64,000 nucleotides of DNA from BMS3BBIN04 sp964552465 (GTDB taxonomy: Bacteria; Electryoneota; Electryoneia; Electryoneales; Electryoneaceae). This document shows positions 26,323 through 33,863 of this stretch, in pieces. The DNA lies in contig CAZKGR010000005.1 in assembly GCA_964552465.1 (NCBI GenBank), forward strand, positions 1-64,000, in the 5' to 3' direction. Below the pieces are notes generated by a model. It was not told the DNA's origin and did not search any database. It saw nothing but the letters and a program-made list of their open reading frames with translations. Position 1 is the first letter of the stretch. Each line of letters opens with the position of its first letter. A program made the position numbers and the translations under genes.

Positions 26323-26360
26323 GCTGGCTCCTCCCAAGTTGAGTAAAAAGAATTGTTTAA

Positions 26361-26380
26361 ACCGGACACCCGTGTCCGAT
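26361..26380. repeat. CGGACAC/GTGTCCG hairpin
   Basis: CCGGACAC-CC-GTGTCCGA directly after the stop of the beta-subunit gene (26381-26383) on the minus strand. It is the same stem family as 55855-55878. It may end or slow the transcript before the inserted secreted-protein gene. Confidence 0.6.
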
Positions 26381-27199
26381 TTACCACACTGACGACGTTT
26401 TGTTGTTACCGGCAACATCCGGCTTATTAGTCATATGCTCGAATGCGCTGTCGCCAGTTTCCGGCGTTTTCAGCTCGCCGAGCGGGTAGTACGGGATCAT
26501 GTTCTCTTCCAGCCATGTGGTCGAATCGGTCGGCGTCATTCCCCAGTTCGTCGGGCAGGTGCTGAGAATTTCGACAAGGCTGAAGCATGTGCCAGTGTCC
26601 TGATACTGGAACGCTTTACGCACCATTTGCTTGGTCTTGATCGACCACTGTGGCGAATGTACCGATCCGCGTGCGATATAAGCCGGTGTGCGCAGTGTCG
26701 ACAGCAGCTCACGAATCCGGATCGGCCAGCCTGCGGATTCGACATCACGGCCCGCCGGGCATGTGCTCGTCACCTGGCCGGGCAGGGTGGTCGGAGCCAT
26801 CTGGCCGCCGGTCATACCGTAAATGGCGTTGTTAACGAAGATTACAGTTATCTTCTCGCCACGGTTGGCGGCGTGCAGGATCTCATTTCCGCCGATGGAT
26901 GCGAGGTCGCCGTCCCCCTGGTACGCGAAGACAATCTTCTCGGGCGACACGCGTTTCATGCCGGTCGCGAACGCTGGTGCACGGCCGTGCGCGGCTTCGA
27001 GGAAGTCGCAATTGAAATAGTTGTAGCACAGTACCGCGCAGCCGACGGGCGCCACACCAATGGTGCGTTCACGCATACCTAGCTCGTCCAAGACTTCGGC
27101 GACGAGTCGGTGAGCGGTGCCATGCGTACAGCCAGGGCAATAGTGGGTGTGGTTGTCCGACATCGCGACGGGTTTCTTGAAGATCGTGTTCTCGGCCAT
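26381..27199 (-). CDS. korB: 2-oxoacid:ferredoxin oxidoreductase, beta (TPP-binding) subunit
   Basis: The 272-residue thiamine-diphosphate subunit decarboxylates the 2-oxoacid. Residues 21-24 are CPGC (4Fe-4S ligands), and more cysteines are near 54-64. The TPP/Mg site is GDGDLASIGGNE (95-106) followed by VNNAIYGMTGGQ (122-133). The closest class by pattern is KorB/VorA (2-oxoglutarate or branched-chain 2-oxoacids); sequence inspection cannot fix the substrate. It follows the alpha subunit after 240 bases that hold an inverted-repeat element. Confidence 0.92.
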   Translation of the reverse strand: MAENTIFKKPVAMSDNHTHYCPGCTHGTAHRLVAEVLDELGMRERTIGVAPVGCAVLCYNYFNCDFLEAAHGRAPAFATGMKRVSPEKIVFAYQGDGDLASIGGNEILHAANRGEKITVIFVNNAIYGMTGGQMAPTTLPGQVTSTCPAGRDVESAGWPIRIRELLSTLRTPAYIARGSVHSPQWSIKTKQMVRKAFQYQDTGTCFSLVEILSTCPTNWGMTPTDSTTWLEENMIPYYPLGELKTPETGDSAFEHMTNKPDVAGNNKTSSVW

Positions 27200-27440
27200 G
27201 GCCGACCTCGTATTCTAAGGTGTGTCATTCTGAACGAAACGCAGTGCAGTGAAGAAGATCGCGCTTATCTAACCGACTGATTAGTTAGACCTTCTTCGCC
27301 CGGCTTCGCCGGTTTCAGAATGACGTGCTTATGAATCGTTTTTTGATCCGCGCCGTCATAGCCTGCGCGGGCATCGTCTGTGTTCCATCTTCTCGAGTCC
27401 GCGTCCGGCAACTGCCGGACACGGGCAAGATCGATTATTT
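27200..27440. repeat. intergenic inverted repeat of the CATTCTGAA...TTCAGAATG type, plus a CGGGCAAGA hairpin
   Basis: 27224-27324 begins GTCATTCTGAA and ends TTCAGAATGAC, with inner arms GAAGAAG (27251) and CTTCTTC (27291) and a central CTAAC...GTTAG. It forms a long imperfect hairpin of about 100 bases. 27403-27428 is GTCCGGCA-AC-TGCCGGAC followed by ACGGGCAAGAT. There is no gene. Both lie between alpha and beta subunit genes, which makes a single uninterrupted transcript less certain. Confidence 0.75.
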
Positions 27441-27482
27441 CTACTTGGTACTTTCGACTTTCGACTTTGTACTAGCCGACTT
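27441..27482. repeat. heptanucleotide array inside a gene 3' end
   Basis: Plus-strand units are CTACTTG, GTACTTT, CGACTTT, CGACTTT, GTACTAG and CCGACTT. The first unit contains the stop codon (reverse TAG). The consensus differs from the CTC arrays, but unit length and position at the gene end are the same. Confidence 0.6.
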
Positions 27483-28547
27483 TTTCCCCGGCAACAGCTT
27501 GCGGATCTCTTCGATCACTTCTTCCGGCGACGGGACGATTCCGCCCTGACGTCCGAAGAAGTGTATTGGTTTACGGTTCTCAGTGTACAACCGGACATCG
27601 TCAATCATCTGTCCGTTGTTCATCTCAACATCGAGGAACTGCTTGACATGCGCCTTGCGGCTCAGTTTTTCCATCGCTTTCGCCGGGAACGGGAAGATGG
27701 TTATTGGTCGGAACAGCGCGACATCAACCCCCTCTTCGTTCAGCACGTCAATGGCGGTCTTGCAGACACGTGCGCTGGTTCCGAACGCGGTCAGAACCAG
27801 GTGTGGTTTTCCGAGGCCGCCGTAAATCTCGAACTGCTGTTCGTTCGCCTTGATCGTTTCGTACTTCTCATGCAGATGCTGGTTGTGTGTTTCATTGTCG
27901 GCGGGATTGAGGTACAACGTCTTGATGATGTGTTTTTCCCGCCCGTCCGCCCCGGTCGCCGCCCAACTGCTGTGATCGGCGGGATCGCTTGTCTCGACAG
28001 CGTCAAAATCGACCGGCTCCATCATCTGGCCGATGAGACCGTCCGCGAAAATCATCACAGGATTGCGATACTTGTCGGCGAGGTCGAACGCGATCATCAT
28101 GTGCTCAACCGCTTCCTGGACCGTTGATGGCGCGAGTACGATCAAGTGGAAATCGCCGTGCCCGGATGCATGAGTCGCTTGCAGGTAGTCTCCCTGGCTG
28201 GGCAGAATGCCGCCGAGGCCGGGGCCTGCACGGCAGACATTGATGAACACACTGGGCAGCTCGGCGCTGGTGATATAGCTCAACGCTTCGCTCATCAGAC
28301 TGATGCCGGGGCTGGAGCTGGACGTGAACACCCGCTTGCCACTGGACGCCGCGCCGAAGATCATGTTCGCAGCGCCCAACTCGCTCTCGGCCTGCAGGAA
28401 CACGCCGCCAACTTCAGGCATCCGTCGCACGAGGTATTCGGCAACTTCCGATTGCGGGGTGATCGGATAGGCGAAGTAACGGGTTGCGCCAGCGCGGATC
28501 GCCGCTTCCCCCATCGCTTCGTTACCCTTCATCAATTTCTTTGACAT
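27441..28547 (-). CDS. korA: 2-oxoacid:ferredoxin oxidoreductase, alpha subunit
   Basis: The 368-residue alpha subunit has the VorB/KorA signature: MKGNEAMGEAAIRAGATRYF, YPITPQSEVAEYL, TSSSSPGISLMSEALSYI and AGPGLGGILPSQGDYLQATH. It binds the 2-oxoacid and contributes to the TPP site. The last residues (KSASTKSKVESTK) are encoded by a heptanucleotide array (27441-27482), another case of repeat sequence translated at a gene end. It is preceded by a small ferredoxin gene, the normal delta-alpha-beta-gamma order. Substrate: 2-oxoglutarate or a branched-chain 2-oxoacid. Confidence 0.92.
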   Translation of the reverse strand: MSKKLMKGNEAMGEAAIRAGATRYFAYPITPQSEVAEYLVRRMPEVGGVFLQAESELGAANMIFGAASSGKRVFTSSSSPGISLMSEALSYITSAELPSVFINVCRAGPGLGGILPSQGDYLQATHASGHGDFHLIVLAPSTVQEAVEHMMIAFDLADKYRNPVMIFADGLIGQMMEPVDFDAVETSDPADHSSWAATGADGREKHIIKTLYLNPADNETHNQHLHEKYETIKANEQQFEIYGGLGKPHLVLTAFGTSARVCKTAIDVLNEEGVDVALFRPITIFPFPAKAMEKLSRKAHVKQFLDVEMNNGQMIDDVRLYTENRKPIHFFGRQGGIVPSPEEVIEEIRKLLPGKKSASTKSKVESTK

Positions 28548-28563
28548 GACGGCCTCGTAACAT

Positions 28564-28598
28564 CAGTAGTGAGTTATGAGTTGCGAGTTATAAGCAAC
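28564..28598. repeat. heptanucleotide array in a gene junction
   Basis: Plus-strand units are CAGTAGT, GAGTTAT, GAGTTGC, GAGTTAT and AAGCAAC. Read on the minus strand they are CTCNNAA-like. It lies 11 bases beyond the stop of the small ferredoxin gene and just upstream of the alpha-subunit start. Confidence 0.6.
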
Positions 28599-28609
28599 TG
28601 CAAAACAGG

Positions 28610-28843
28610 TCAATACGGGAAATAGTTGTACTGTACAGCGTTGACGCCGATTTCAATCGCGATGTCCGGGCAGGTGATCGCGCACAGCTGGCAGCCGGTG
28701 CACCGAGGTTGATCGAACACTGTGGCGTAGAAATAACCTTTAGCGTTGATCGTCTTGGACATCTCGATGATCTGCTGCGGGCAGGCCTGTACACACAGCT
28801 CGCAACCTTTGCAGCGATCAGGCTCAATGGTGACTCGTGGCAT
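28610..28843 (-). CDS. korD: 2-oxoacid:ferredoxin oxidoreductase, delta (2x4Fe-4S ferredoxin) subunit
   Basis: The 77-residue ferredoxin has two 4Fe-4S motifs, CKGCELCVQAC (residues 11-21) and CTGCQLCAITC. It starts MPRVTIEPDRCKG. This is the delta subunit or intrinsic ferredoxin of the oxidoreductase, taking electrons from the TPP subunit. It is first in the cluster; the promoter should lie in the 28844-29000 region. Confidence 0.9.
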   Translation of the reverse strand: MPRVTIEPDRCKGCELCVQACPQQIIEMSKTINAKGYFYATVFDQPRCTGCQLCAITCPDIAIEIGVNAVQYNYFPY

Positions 28844-29513
28844 GGACGGGTCGCTTTCAGTAGATGCGTTACACTAGCTTCGTGAAATCTCGCACAAGCT
28901 GTATAGCTTGCGGCAAAAGGGTTGTACGTCACACCCTCGATCTGGCGCTCGGTAATGGTGAAGGGAAGATAGGGCGATCCGGTAATTAGCGCAAATCCAC
29001 ACGGAGTGTTTATATAAAAACCTCTATGGATTCACAAGTTCTGCCCGACAGAGGTTGAAGCGCCCGATCGTCCAGACTCCACGCGGATTATCGGCAAGAG
29101 GTGTGATAAAGAAGGTCTGAAATCGTGGGGCAGGCAAGGAAGAAAGGAGAGGTTAACCTTGTGAAAACAAACACATACAACGGTTCTTTCGTTTGTTCAA
29201 GTTCAACGAAATAGAATGTTCCACAACATTCGACGCAGCTAAATTTAAGCGAGCTGTTTGCTGGCGGTAGGATGGTTTGGCTCGCCTCTGGGAGGGAAAT
29301 CTGATGTAAGATCATAAGAATTCGAGAATTAACTGGCAACTCTTATCTATATCAAGATGTTATGAAGCATTGCCATACTTATGAAAGCGTGCTTAGCCTT
29401 TCATTTATGAGGACTAAACTATGGTGGCAGACCGGCGTTTCAGCATCCATCGGAGCGTGGTGTGCCGGGTGAGGTGAATGTCGGCGACGGTCGGCATAGC
29501 GGGAGGGTTTGTC
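28844..29513. promoter_or_regulatory. divergent intergenic region of 670 bases
   Basis: It separates the leftward redox cluster from a rightward secreted-protein gene, so it must carry both promoters. Short open frames here (for example 29088-29339 minus) have no family resemblance or ribosome site and are not called. No palindrome of the local repeat families is seen, unlike most gaps of this size. Confidence 0.4.
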
Positions 29514-31772
29514 ATGAAATCGTTCTTGATCACGAGCTTGATTCTGAGTCTCGCCTGCCTGACGCCCGGTTTGGCCAATCCGGGCTTGGAGAGCAACGAA
29601 AAGGTAGATGTTGTCCAGGCACAGAGGGGGTTGGAGCCGGTAGAGCAAGATCCTGTTCCAGTTATTGCTTCCACCGGTGGACCTGACACCTTTGGCTACA
29701 CTTGGATCGACAGCGACGAGGTGGGCGGTCCAAACTACAGTTGGATTGACATCACAGTCACCGGAACAGAGATTGCGGCAGCCGACAACCTCGGCGACGA
29801 TGATCGTACTGGCCCATACCCAACGGGTATCCTGTTTCCATTTTACGGGCACGGAGAAGAATATTTCTGGATCCAGTCAAACGGTCTGGTGTCATTCAAT
29901 GCGGAATACATCAGTTATTCAAATTATTCAATGCCTTATGTCTGGTATGGATCGATGATTGCTTTGTGCTGGGATGACCTCGATCCCGACGATGGGTTAT
30001 ACGGTAGCGTGTATTACGACACCGTGACGATCGGCCTGCAACAAGTCTGTGTGATCACTTTTGATGATTACTCCGAATATAACGGTTCACCGACTTCGCC
30101 CCGTATCTCGATGCAGGTGCTGTTATTCGACGACGGGAAAATTCGTATCCAGTACCAAAGTGTAGACGCGACCTTTGATTGTACCAGCTGCACCATCGGC
30201 ATCCAGAACCACGACGGCACGGACGGCTTGACTTACGTCTACAACGATGTTTCGGGATCGTATCCAAACGCCGGGCTGGTTGTTGATTTCGTCCCACCCC
30301 AACCAACCGCTTCACTGAGCGGAATTGTGTATCAAGGTGGCGGGGGTACGGTTGCCAACGCGAATGTTCGGGTTGGTTGCGGTCAAACCACCTCAGACGC
30401 CGCCGGTAACTATACGATCAACAACGTCTATCCAGGAACGTATCCGTACATCGTGTGGAAGAGTGGTTACGATGCGATCAATACGATTACTACCCTGGCT
30501 GCGGGCGCCAACACGTTGCACGCCTCCTTGTCATTCAGCTTCCTGCCGATCAACGGACCCTTCACGGACAATTTCGAGGGAGGAGGTACTCCGCTTTTCC
30601 AAGGCTGGGGCGAATGGGAATTCGGCACCCCAACGTATGATCCAGCCGGAGCGTATTCCGGGTCGAACGCATGGAGTACAGACCTCGACAATGATTACGA
30701 AGTCAACCAGGACGACTGGATGAAATCTCAGTTTGGTTTCAATGTCCAGCTCGGATATTCGCTGAAGTATTATCACTGGTTTGACTATGACGGGGGCCAG
30801 GATGGATATAACGCTTGGGTGTCAACGGACGCCGGCGCGTTCTGGACCTTGATTCATCCAACCGGTGGATACAGCGACGAGGATTCATACAGCACACCAC
30901 TCGGACTGCCGTGTTGGAACAACTGGAACACCAACGACGAGCGTTCGTGGGTAGAGGTCGAGTATCCGCTTGATGATTATGCCGGGCAAACTGTATGGTT
31001 CGCCTTCCGTCATATTTCAGGTCCGTCGAACAACTATTCTGGCGTAACGATTGACGACATTGATTTCAGTTCGGGTGGCGTGGCGCCGACAATCGTTCTG
31101 ACGCTGTGGCCGCTGATAACCAGCGTCCCATCAGCCGGTGGAGTCATCATGTATGATGCCGGTGTGACCAGCACCTATGCCTCGCCCCAGCCCAGGCAGA
31201 TCTGGAAAGAGGCGCTGTTGCCCAACGGTGTCATGTATTTCGTATCGGTACAAAACAACAACATTCCACCGGGGAACATTTTCGTCGGCAACATAACAGA
31301 AACCGTTCCAGGTTTCGCACCACCGGGGAATTACGTATTCTATGCACACATTGGTTCATATCCTCCTGCAGTTCCTGAGACAACGGACAGCTTCCCGTTT
31401 GTTAAGACGATCATTCCAGGACCTGACGGCGAGCCAGTAACGCACTGGGAATCTTCTGAGTGGGTTATCGCAGATGAGGAAACCGGGCTGATGGTTGAAA
31501 TTCCTGGCGACTTCAACCTGCGTCCTGTGACGCCGAATCCGTTTAACCCAACGACCAACATCACCATGGAGCTTCCCGAAGCGGCAGATCTGACCGTGAC
31601 GGTATACAGCTTGGATGGTCGCGAGGTGGAGGTGCTGAACAGCGGCGAAACACAAGCCGGAACGCATGTGTTCCAGTTTGACGGAACTGGACAGGCGTCC
31701 GGCATCTACTTCGTGCAGGCGAGCGTGTCCGGCGAGTATCAGTCGGTGCAGAAAATGACGTTGCTCAAGTAG
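29514..31772 (+). CDS. large secreted protein with carboxypeptidase-like and C-terminal sorting domains
   Basis: This is 752 residues with signal peptide MKSFLITSLILSLACLTPGLA. Residues 60-265 form a beta domain (YTWIDSDEVGGPNYSWIDIT, ILFPFYGHGEEYFWIQSNGLVSF, CWDDLDPDDG) of the kind found in bacterial extracellular lectin-like proteins. Residues 270-345 are a carboxypeptidase regulatory-like fold (LSGIVYQGGGGTVANANVRVG, SDAAGNYTINNVYPGTY). Residues 355-520 form a jelly-roll-like domain (DDWMKSQFGFNVQLG, YHWFDYDGGQDGYNAW). Residues 525-640 match the domain shared with the two propeller proteins. The final 80 residues are a PNP sorting domain (VTPNPFNPTTNITMEL, YSLDGREV, GIYFVQ). ATG 29514 has GGGAGGG 6 bases upstream. 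The substrate is unknown; I infer binding or adhesion. Confidence 0.85.
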   Translation: MKSFLITSLILSLACLTPGLANPGLESNEKVDVVQAQRGLEPVEQDPVPVIASTGGPDTFGYTWIDSDEVGGPNYSWIDITVTGTEIAAADNLGDDDRTGPYPTGILFPFYGHGEEYFWIQSNGLVSFNAEYISYSNYSMPYVWYGSMIALCWDDLDPDDGLYGSVYYDTVTIGLQQVCVITFDDYSEYNGSPTSPRISMQVLLFDDGKIRIQYQSVDATFDCTSCTIGIQNHDGTDGLTYVYNDVSGSYPNAGLVVDFVPPQPTASLSGIVYQGGGGTVANANVRVGCGQTTSDAAGNYTINNVYPGTYPYIVWKSGYDAINTITTLAAGANTLHASLSFSFLPINGPFTDNFEGGGTPLFQGWGEWEFGTPTYDPAGAYSGSNAWSTDLDNDYEVNQDDWMKSQFGFNVQLGYSLKYYHWFDYDGGQDGYNAWVSTDAGAFWTLIHPTGGYSDEDSYSTPLGLPCWNNWNTNDERSWVEVEYPLDDYAGQTVWFAFRHISGPSNNYSGVTIDDIDFSSGGVAPTIVLTLWPLITSVPSAGGVIMYDAGVTSTYASPQPRQIWKEALLPNGVMYFVSVQNNNIPPGNIFVGNITETVPGFAPPGNYVFYAHIGSYPPAVPETTDSFPFVKTIIPGPDGEPVTHWESSEWVIADEETGLMVEIPGDFNLRPVTPNPFNPTTNITMELPEAADLTVTVYSLDGREVEVLNSGETQAGTHVFQFDGTGQASGIYFVQASVSGEYQSVQKMTLLK

Positions 31773-31803
31773 AACTCGTTTGGGCTAGTGAAAAACCAAT
31801 GCA

Positions 31804-31832
31804 GCGGGCGTGCGTAATGCGCGCCCGTTTTG
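31804..31832 (+). terminator. Rho-independent terminator
   Basis: CGGGCGTGC, loop GTAAT, GCGCGCCCG, then TTTTG. The 9 bp stem has one G-T pair, 32 bases after the stop of the secreted protein. Confidence 0.85.
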
Positions 31833-31846
31833 TTTCTCGTGAAACA
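31831..31846. promoter_or_regulatory. parS-like palindrome, one mismatch
   Basis: TGTTTCTCGTGAAACA differs from the ParB site TGTTTCACGTGAAACA at one central base (A to T). It follows the terminator directly. It may be a weaker partition site or chance; a better match is at 47417. Confidence 0.35.
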
Positions 31847-32157
31847 ATCTCTGCACCTCTCTCGCGACGCGAGCTCCAGCTCATTCCGATTTAACCGTTT
31901 GGTGAAACATTTGCTCATATCAACAGGTTGAGCGTTCTGAAGTTTGCCCCGATTTGTTCTCGCCTCGGCGAAGCCTTTGGCGCTGCTGGGCGTAAGTCGG
32001 GATAAATAGAGGTAATGTGGGCGAAACAGAGATGGTGCCCGTGATAGTCCGTCGAAGACGGCTATCGCGGATCGTCATCGTCGATCATCCGCGTTTGCGA
32101 GCAAACACAGGTCCGTATCACACATCATCAACCAATTTGTTGTATGCGCTCCACGAG
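31847..32157. repeat. intergenic repeats
   Basis: No gene is seen. 31943-32004 contains GCCCCGATT...AAGTCGGGAT, like the hairpin at 17772 but with a long insert (TTCTCGCCTCGGCGAAGCC). 32034-32085 holds TGCCCGTGATAGTCCG...CGCGGATCG, like 6235. Two copies of a GATGATC-like motif follow. Confidence 0.5.
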
Positions 32158-32187
32158 TTGTTGTAGAACTACAACATATCGTATTAT
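32158..32187 (+). promoter_or_regulatory. putative autoregulated promoter with 16 bp operator
   Basis: 32160-32175 is a near-perfect inverted repeat, GTTGTAG-AA-CTACAAC. A -35-like TTGTTG (32158-32163) and -10-like TATTAT (32182-32187), 18 bases apart, straddle it. The XRE start codon is at 32198, giving a very short or absent leader. The next protein is a helix-turn-helix repressor, so autoregulation is likely. Confidence 0.55.
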
Positions 32188-32197
32188 ATTTCCACCT

Positions 32198-32455
32198 ATG
32201 AAGACGAGGCAACTGTACAACAGGATCGCGGTACTGCGGAACGAACGCAGTATCTCACGGAAAGAACTGGCGTCAGCGATCGGAGTGAACTTCCAGACCG
32301 TGGGCTATCTCGAACGTGGGGAGTACAACCCCAGCCTGGACCTGGCGTTCAAGATCAGCGAACATTTTGGTTTGCCGGTGGAATTCATTTTCTCGACGCA
32401 GCCGATGAAACCGCTCAGCGAAGAATTGCTCGAGCGACGAAGGGGGGAAGCGTGA
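32198..32455 (+). CDS. XRE-family helix-turn-helix repressor
   Basis: The 85-residue protein is an almost bare Cro/CI-type HTH domain: NRIAVLRNERSISRKELASAIGVNFQTVGYLERGEYNPSLDLAFKISEHFG, with IF and a short charged tail. ATG 32198 is chosen because it begins the domain; a longer frame to 32144 would run through the promoter. It overlaps the next gene by GTGA, forming a three-gene unit with two small membrane proteins. Such YgzD-type repressors commonly regulate adjacent membrane proteins. Confidence 0.88.
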   Translation: MKTRQLYNRIAVLRNERSISRKELASAIGVNFQTVGYLERGEYNPSLDLAFKISEHFGLPVEFIFSTQPMKPLSEELLERRRGEA

Positions 32456-32940
32456 CACGTGAACATGCGCGAACAGAAATCCGTGGTTGGGTTATGGCGA
32501 ACTACGGGACAACTCTGTTTGCAGTGCTGTTGCCAGCGCTCATTCAGCAGCTGGAACTTAACTGGATGTGGATCGCGACACTCATTCCAGTAACTGTCTT
32601 TGGGATCGCTTTCACTCACGCGCGCGCATTTGGCCGCACCAGCTTGTGGAGCTTGACGCATGCCAATCCGAACGAGTTGGATGAGCGCGAACGCGGTCTT
32701 GCTCATGATGCATTGGCGACATCGTACACGTGGATTACGGTTGTTCTTCTGCTCGCGATGTACCTGATCATTTTCTCGCACGACGAATTGTTAGCGCCGT
32801 ATCTTATATGGGTTAAGCCGATTGCGCCGGTGTTGGCGGCAGCGTTGATCTATGCCGCGCACACATTACCCGGCGCGATCATCGGCTGGACACAGCTTCC
32901 GACGACGGGAGGTGTGGAACAATACGCTGGCCTTGAATAG
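32452..32940 (+). CDS. small membrane protein after XRE regulator
   Basis: This is 162 residues with four hydrophobic helices and a conserved cytosolic-looking NELDERERGLAHDALATS segment, as found in DUF2178-like proteins next to XRE repressors. It starts at GTG 32452, overlapping the repressor stop, with AGGGGGGAA upstream. The function is unknown; it is probably an inner-membrane sensor or antagonist of the repressor. Confidence in the gene is high, in the family modest. Confidence 0.75.
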   Translation: MTREHARTEIRGWVMANYGTTLFAVLLPALIQQLELNWMWIATLIPVTVFGIAFTHARAFGRTSLWSLTHANPNELDERERGLAHDALATSYTWITVVLLLAMYLIIFSHDELLAPYLIWVKPIAPVLAAALIYAAHTLPGAIIGWTQLPTTGGVEQYAGLE

Positions 32941-32951
32941 GGGGGACAGCT

Positions 32952-33449
32952 ATGATCAAGCGAACGCATCCGCTCCGATCCATGAGATGGATTGGATTTG
33001 GCGGATTGACGGGGATGTTGATCCTCGGATTTGCTGGCCGGTTTGTCATGGCCGGGCTGGCTATAGGGCTGGGTTATCCGACGAATTTGAGCGTTGTTGG
33101 AATGGTCCTGGTGATTGTGCTCGGCGGCGTGCTCGGCGCGATTGGCGGGCTCTTCGTGCACCTGCTCGCGTTGTGGGGGATGGAGCGAGGTCGTGGTGTG
33201 CTGGCGTCGGTGGTATTGTTTTTCGTTTCGACGCTTTTGCTCAAGCCGCCGGACGCGCCGGATCAGGCTGCTGACGCCGACGCGCTGGTCAGCGTAATGT
33301 GGCTGATCCCCAAATCGTCACTGGAAGGCGAGCTGTTTTCGATCCGCCTGTTGACGATAGGGCTCGTTGCGATTTTGTTCCTGATTTACGGGTTGTTGCT
33401 CGACCATTTCCTGCGCGGTCCAGCCGCAAGACCGCCAGCGAAAAAGTAG
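32952..33449 (+). CDS. hypothetical four-helix membrane protein
   Basis: This is 165 residues with hydrophobic segments about 10-30, 45-72, 80-102 and 128-150, and a basic C terminus (RGPAARPPAKK). No recognised domain is seen. It starts 11 bases after the previous gene with GGGGGA upstream, so it is the third gene of the XRE operon. Glycine-rich helices (GMLILGFAGRFVMAGLAIGLG) suggest close helix packing. Confidence 0.7.
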   Translation: MIKRTHPLRSMRWIGFGGLTGMLILGFAGRFVMAGLAIGLGYPTNLSVVGMVLVIVLGGVLGAIGGLFVHLLALWGMERGRGVLASVVLFFVSTLLLKPPDAPDQAADADALVSVMWLIPKSSLEGELFSIRLLTIGLVAILFLIYGLLLDHFLRGPAARPPAKK

Positions 33450-33773
33450 CCCGGCACCTCTGTGTGCCGGGATATGGATCAACCTGTGGTAGCGAGATGG
33501 AATTATGGTGTCCGCTGTAATCCGTCGCAGACGGTTACCGCGGATCATCCATCGTTGATTTGCAGCAAAATAGCCCGGTAGCTCAGCATGCTGGGGTGGC
33601 CCGACTTGCCACGTCAAGTCGGGTTTCTCACACAGGCCCGTGTTCAGCAGCTACCGGAAAGGAAATCGGTGTTGAATGTGGTTAATCCCTGCTGGCGAAG
33701 CCCGCAGGGGCACCTGATTGGGCAAGGTTGATTAACCGCGTTGGCAGAGCCAACACGGGCAAGACTAGATTTT
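33450..33773. repeat. intergenic hairpin cluster
   Basis: No gene is seen. Elements: CCCGGCAC-CTCTGT-GTGCCGGG (33450-33471), TGTCCGCTGTAATCCG...CGCGGATCA (about 33510-33547), CCCGACTTGCCACGTCAAGTCGGG (33600-33623), AATCCCTGC...GCAGGGGCAC (33686-33714), and CCGCGTTGGC...GCCAACACGGGCAAGA (33737-33763). Confidence 0.65.
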
Positions 33774-33863
33774 TCCAGACTCCAGACTCCAGACTCCAGA
33801 CTCCAGACTCCAGACTCCAGACTCCAGACTCACTTCTCGCCTCTCGCGTCTCGTTTCTGATTC
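33774..33863. repeat. long heptanucleotide array, twelve units
   Basis: Seven perfect CTCCAGA units (33780-33828) are followed by CTCACTT, CTCGCCT, CTCGCGT, CTCGTTT and CTGATTC. A partial unit precedes (33774-33779). The last unit overlaps the stop codon (TCA, 33862-33864) of the minus-strand secreted-protein gene. The first two or three bases of each unit are fixed while the rest drift. Confidence 0.85.

Noticed and set aside
29088..29339. Short minus-strand open frame in the large divergent gap
   Set aside because: No family resemblance, no ribosome site, and it would sit in the promoter region.
31831..31846. Treating this as a full parS site
   Set aside because: The mismatch is in the central hexamer that matters most for ParB, so it is listed only as a weak candidate.
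32453..32470. Possible parS site around GACACGTGAACA
   Set aside because: Only the centre and one half match; it lies in coding sequence at an operon overlap.
33774..33863. Possible CRISPR array
   Set aside because: Units are 7 bases in direct contact, with no spacers; it is a simple tandem repeat.
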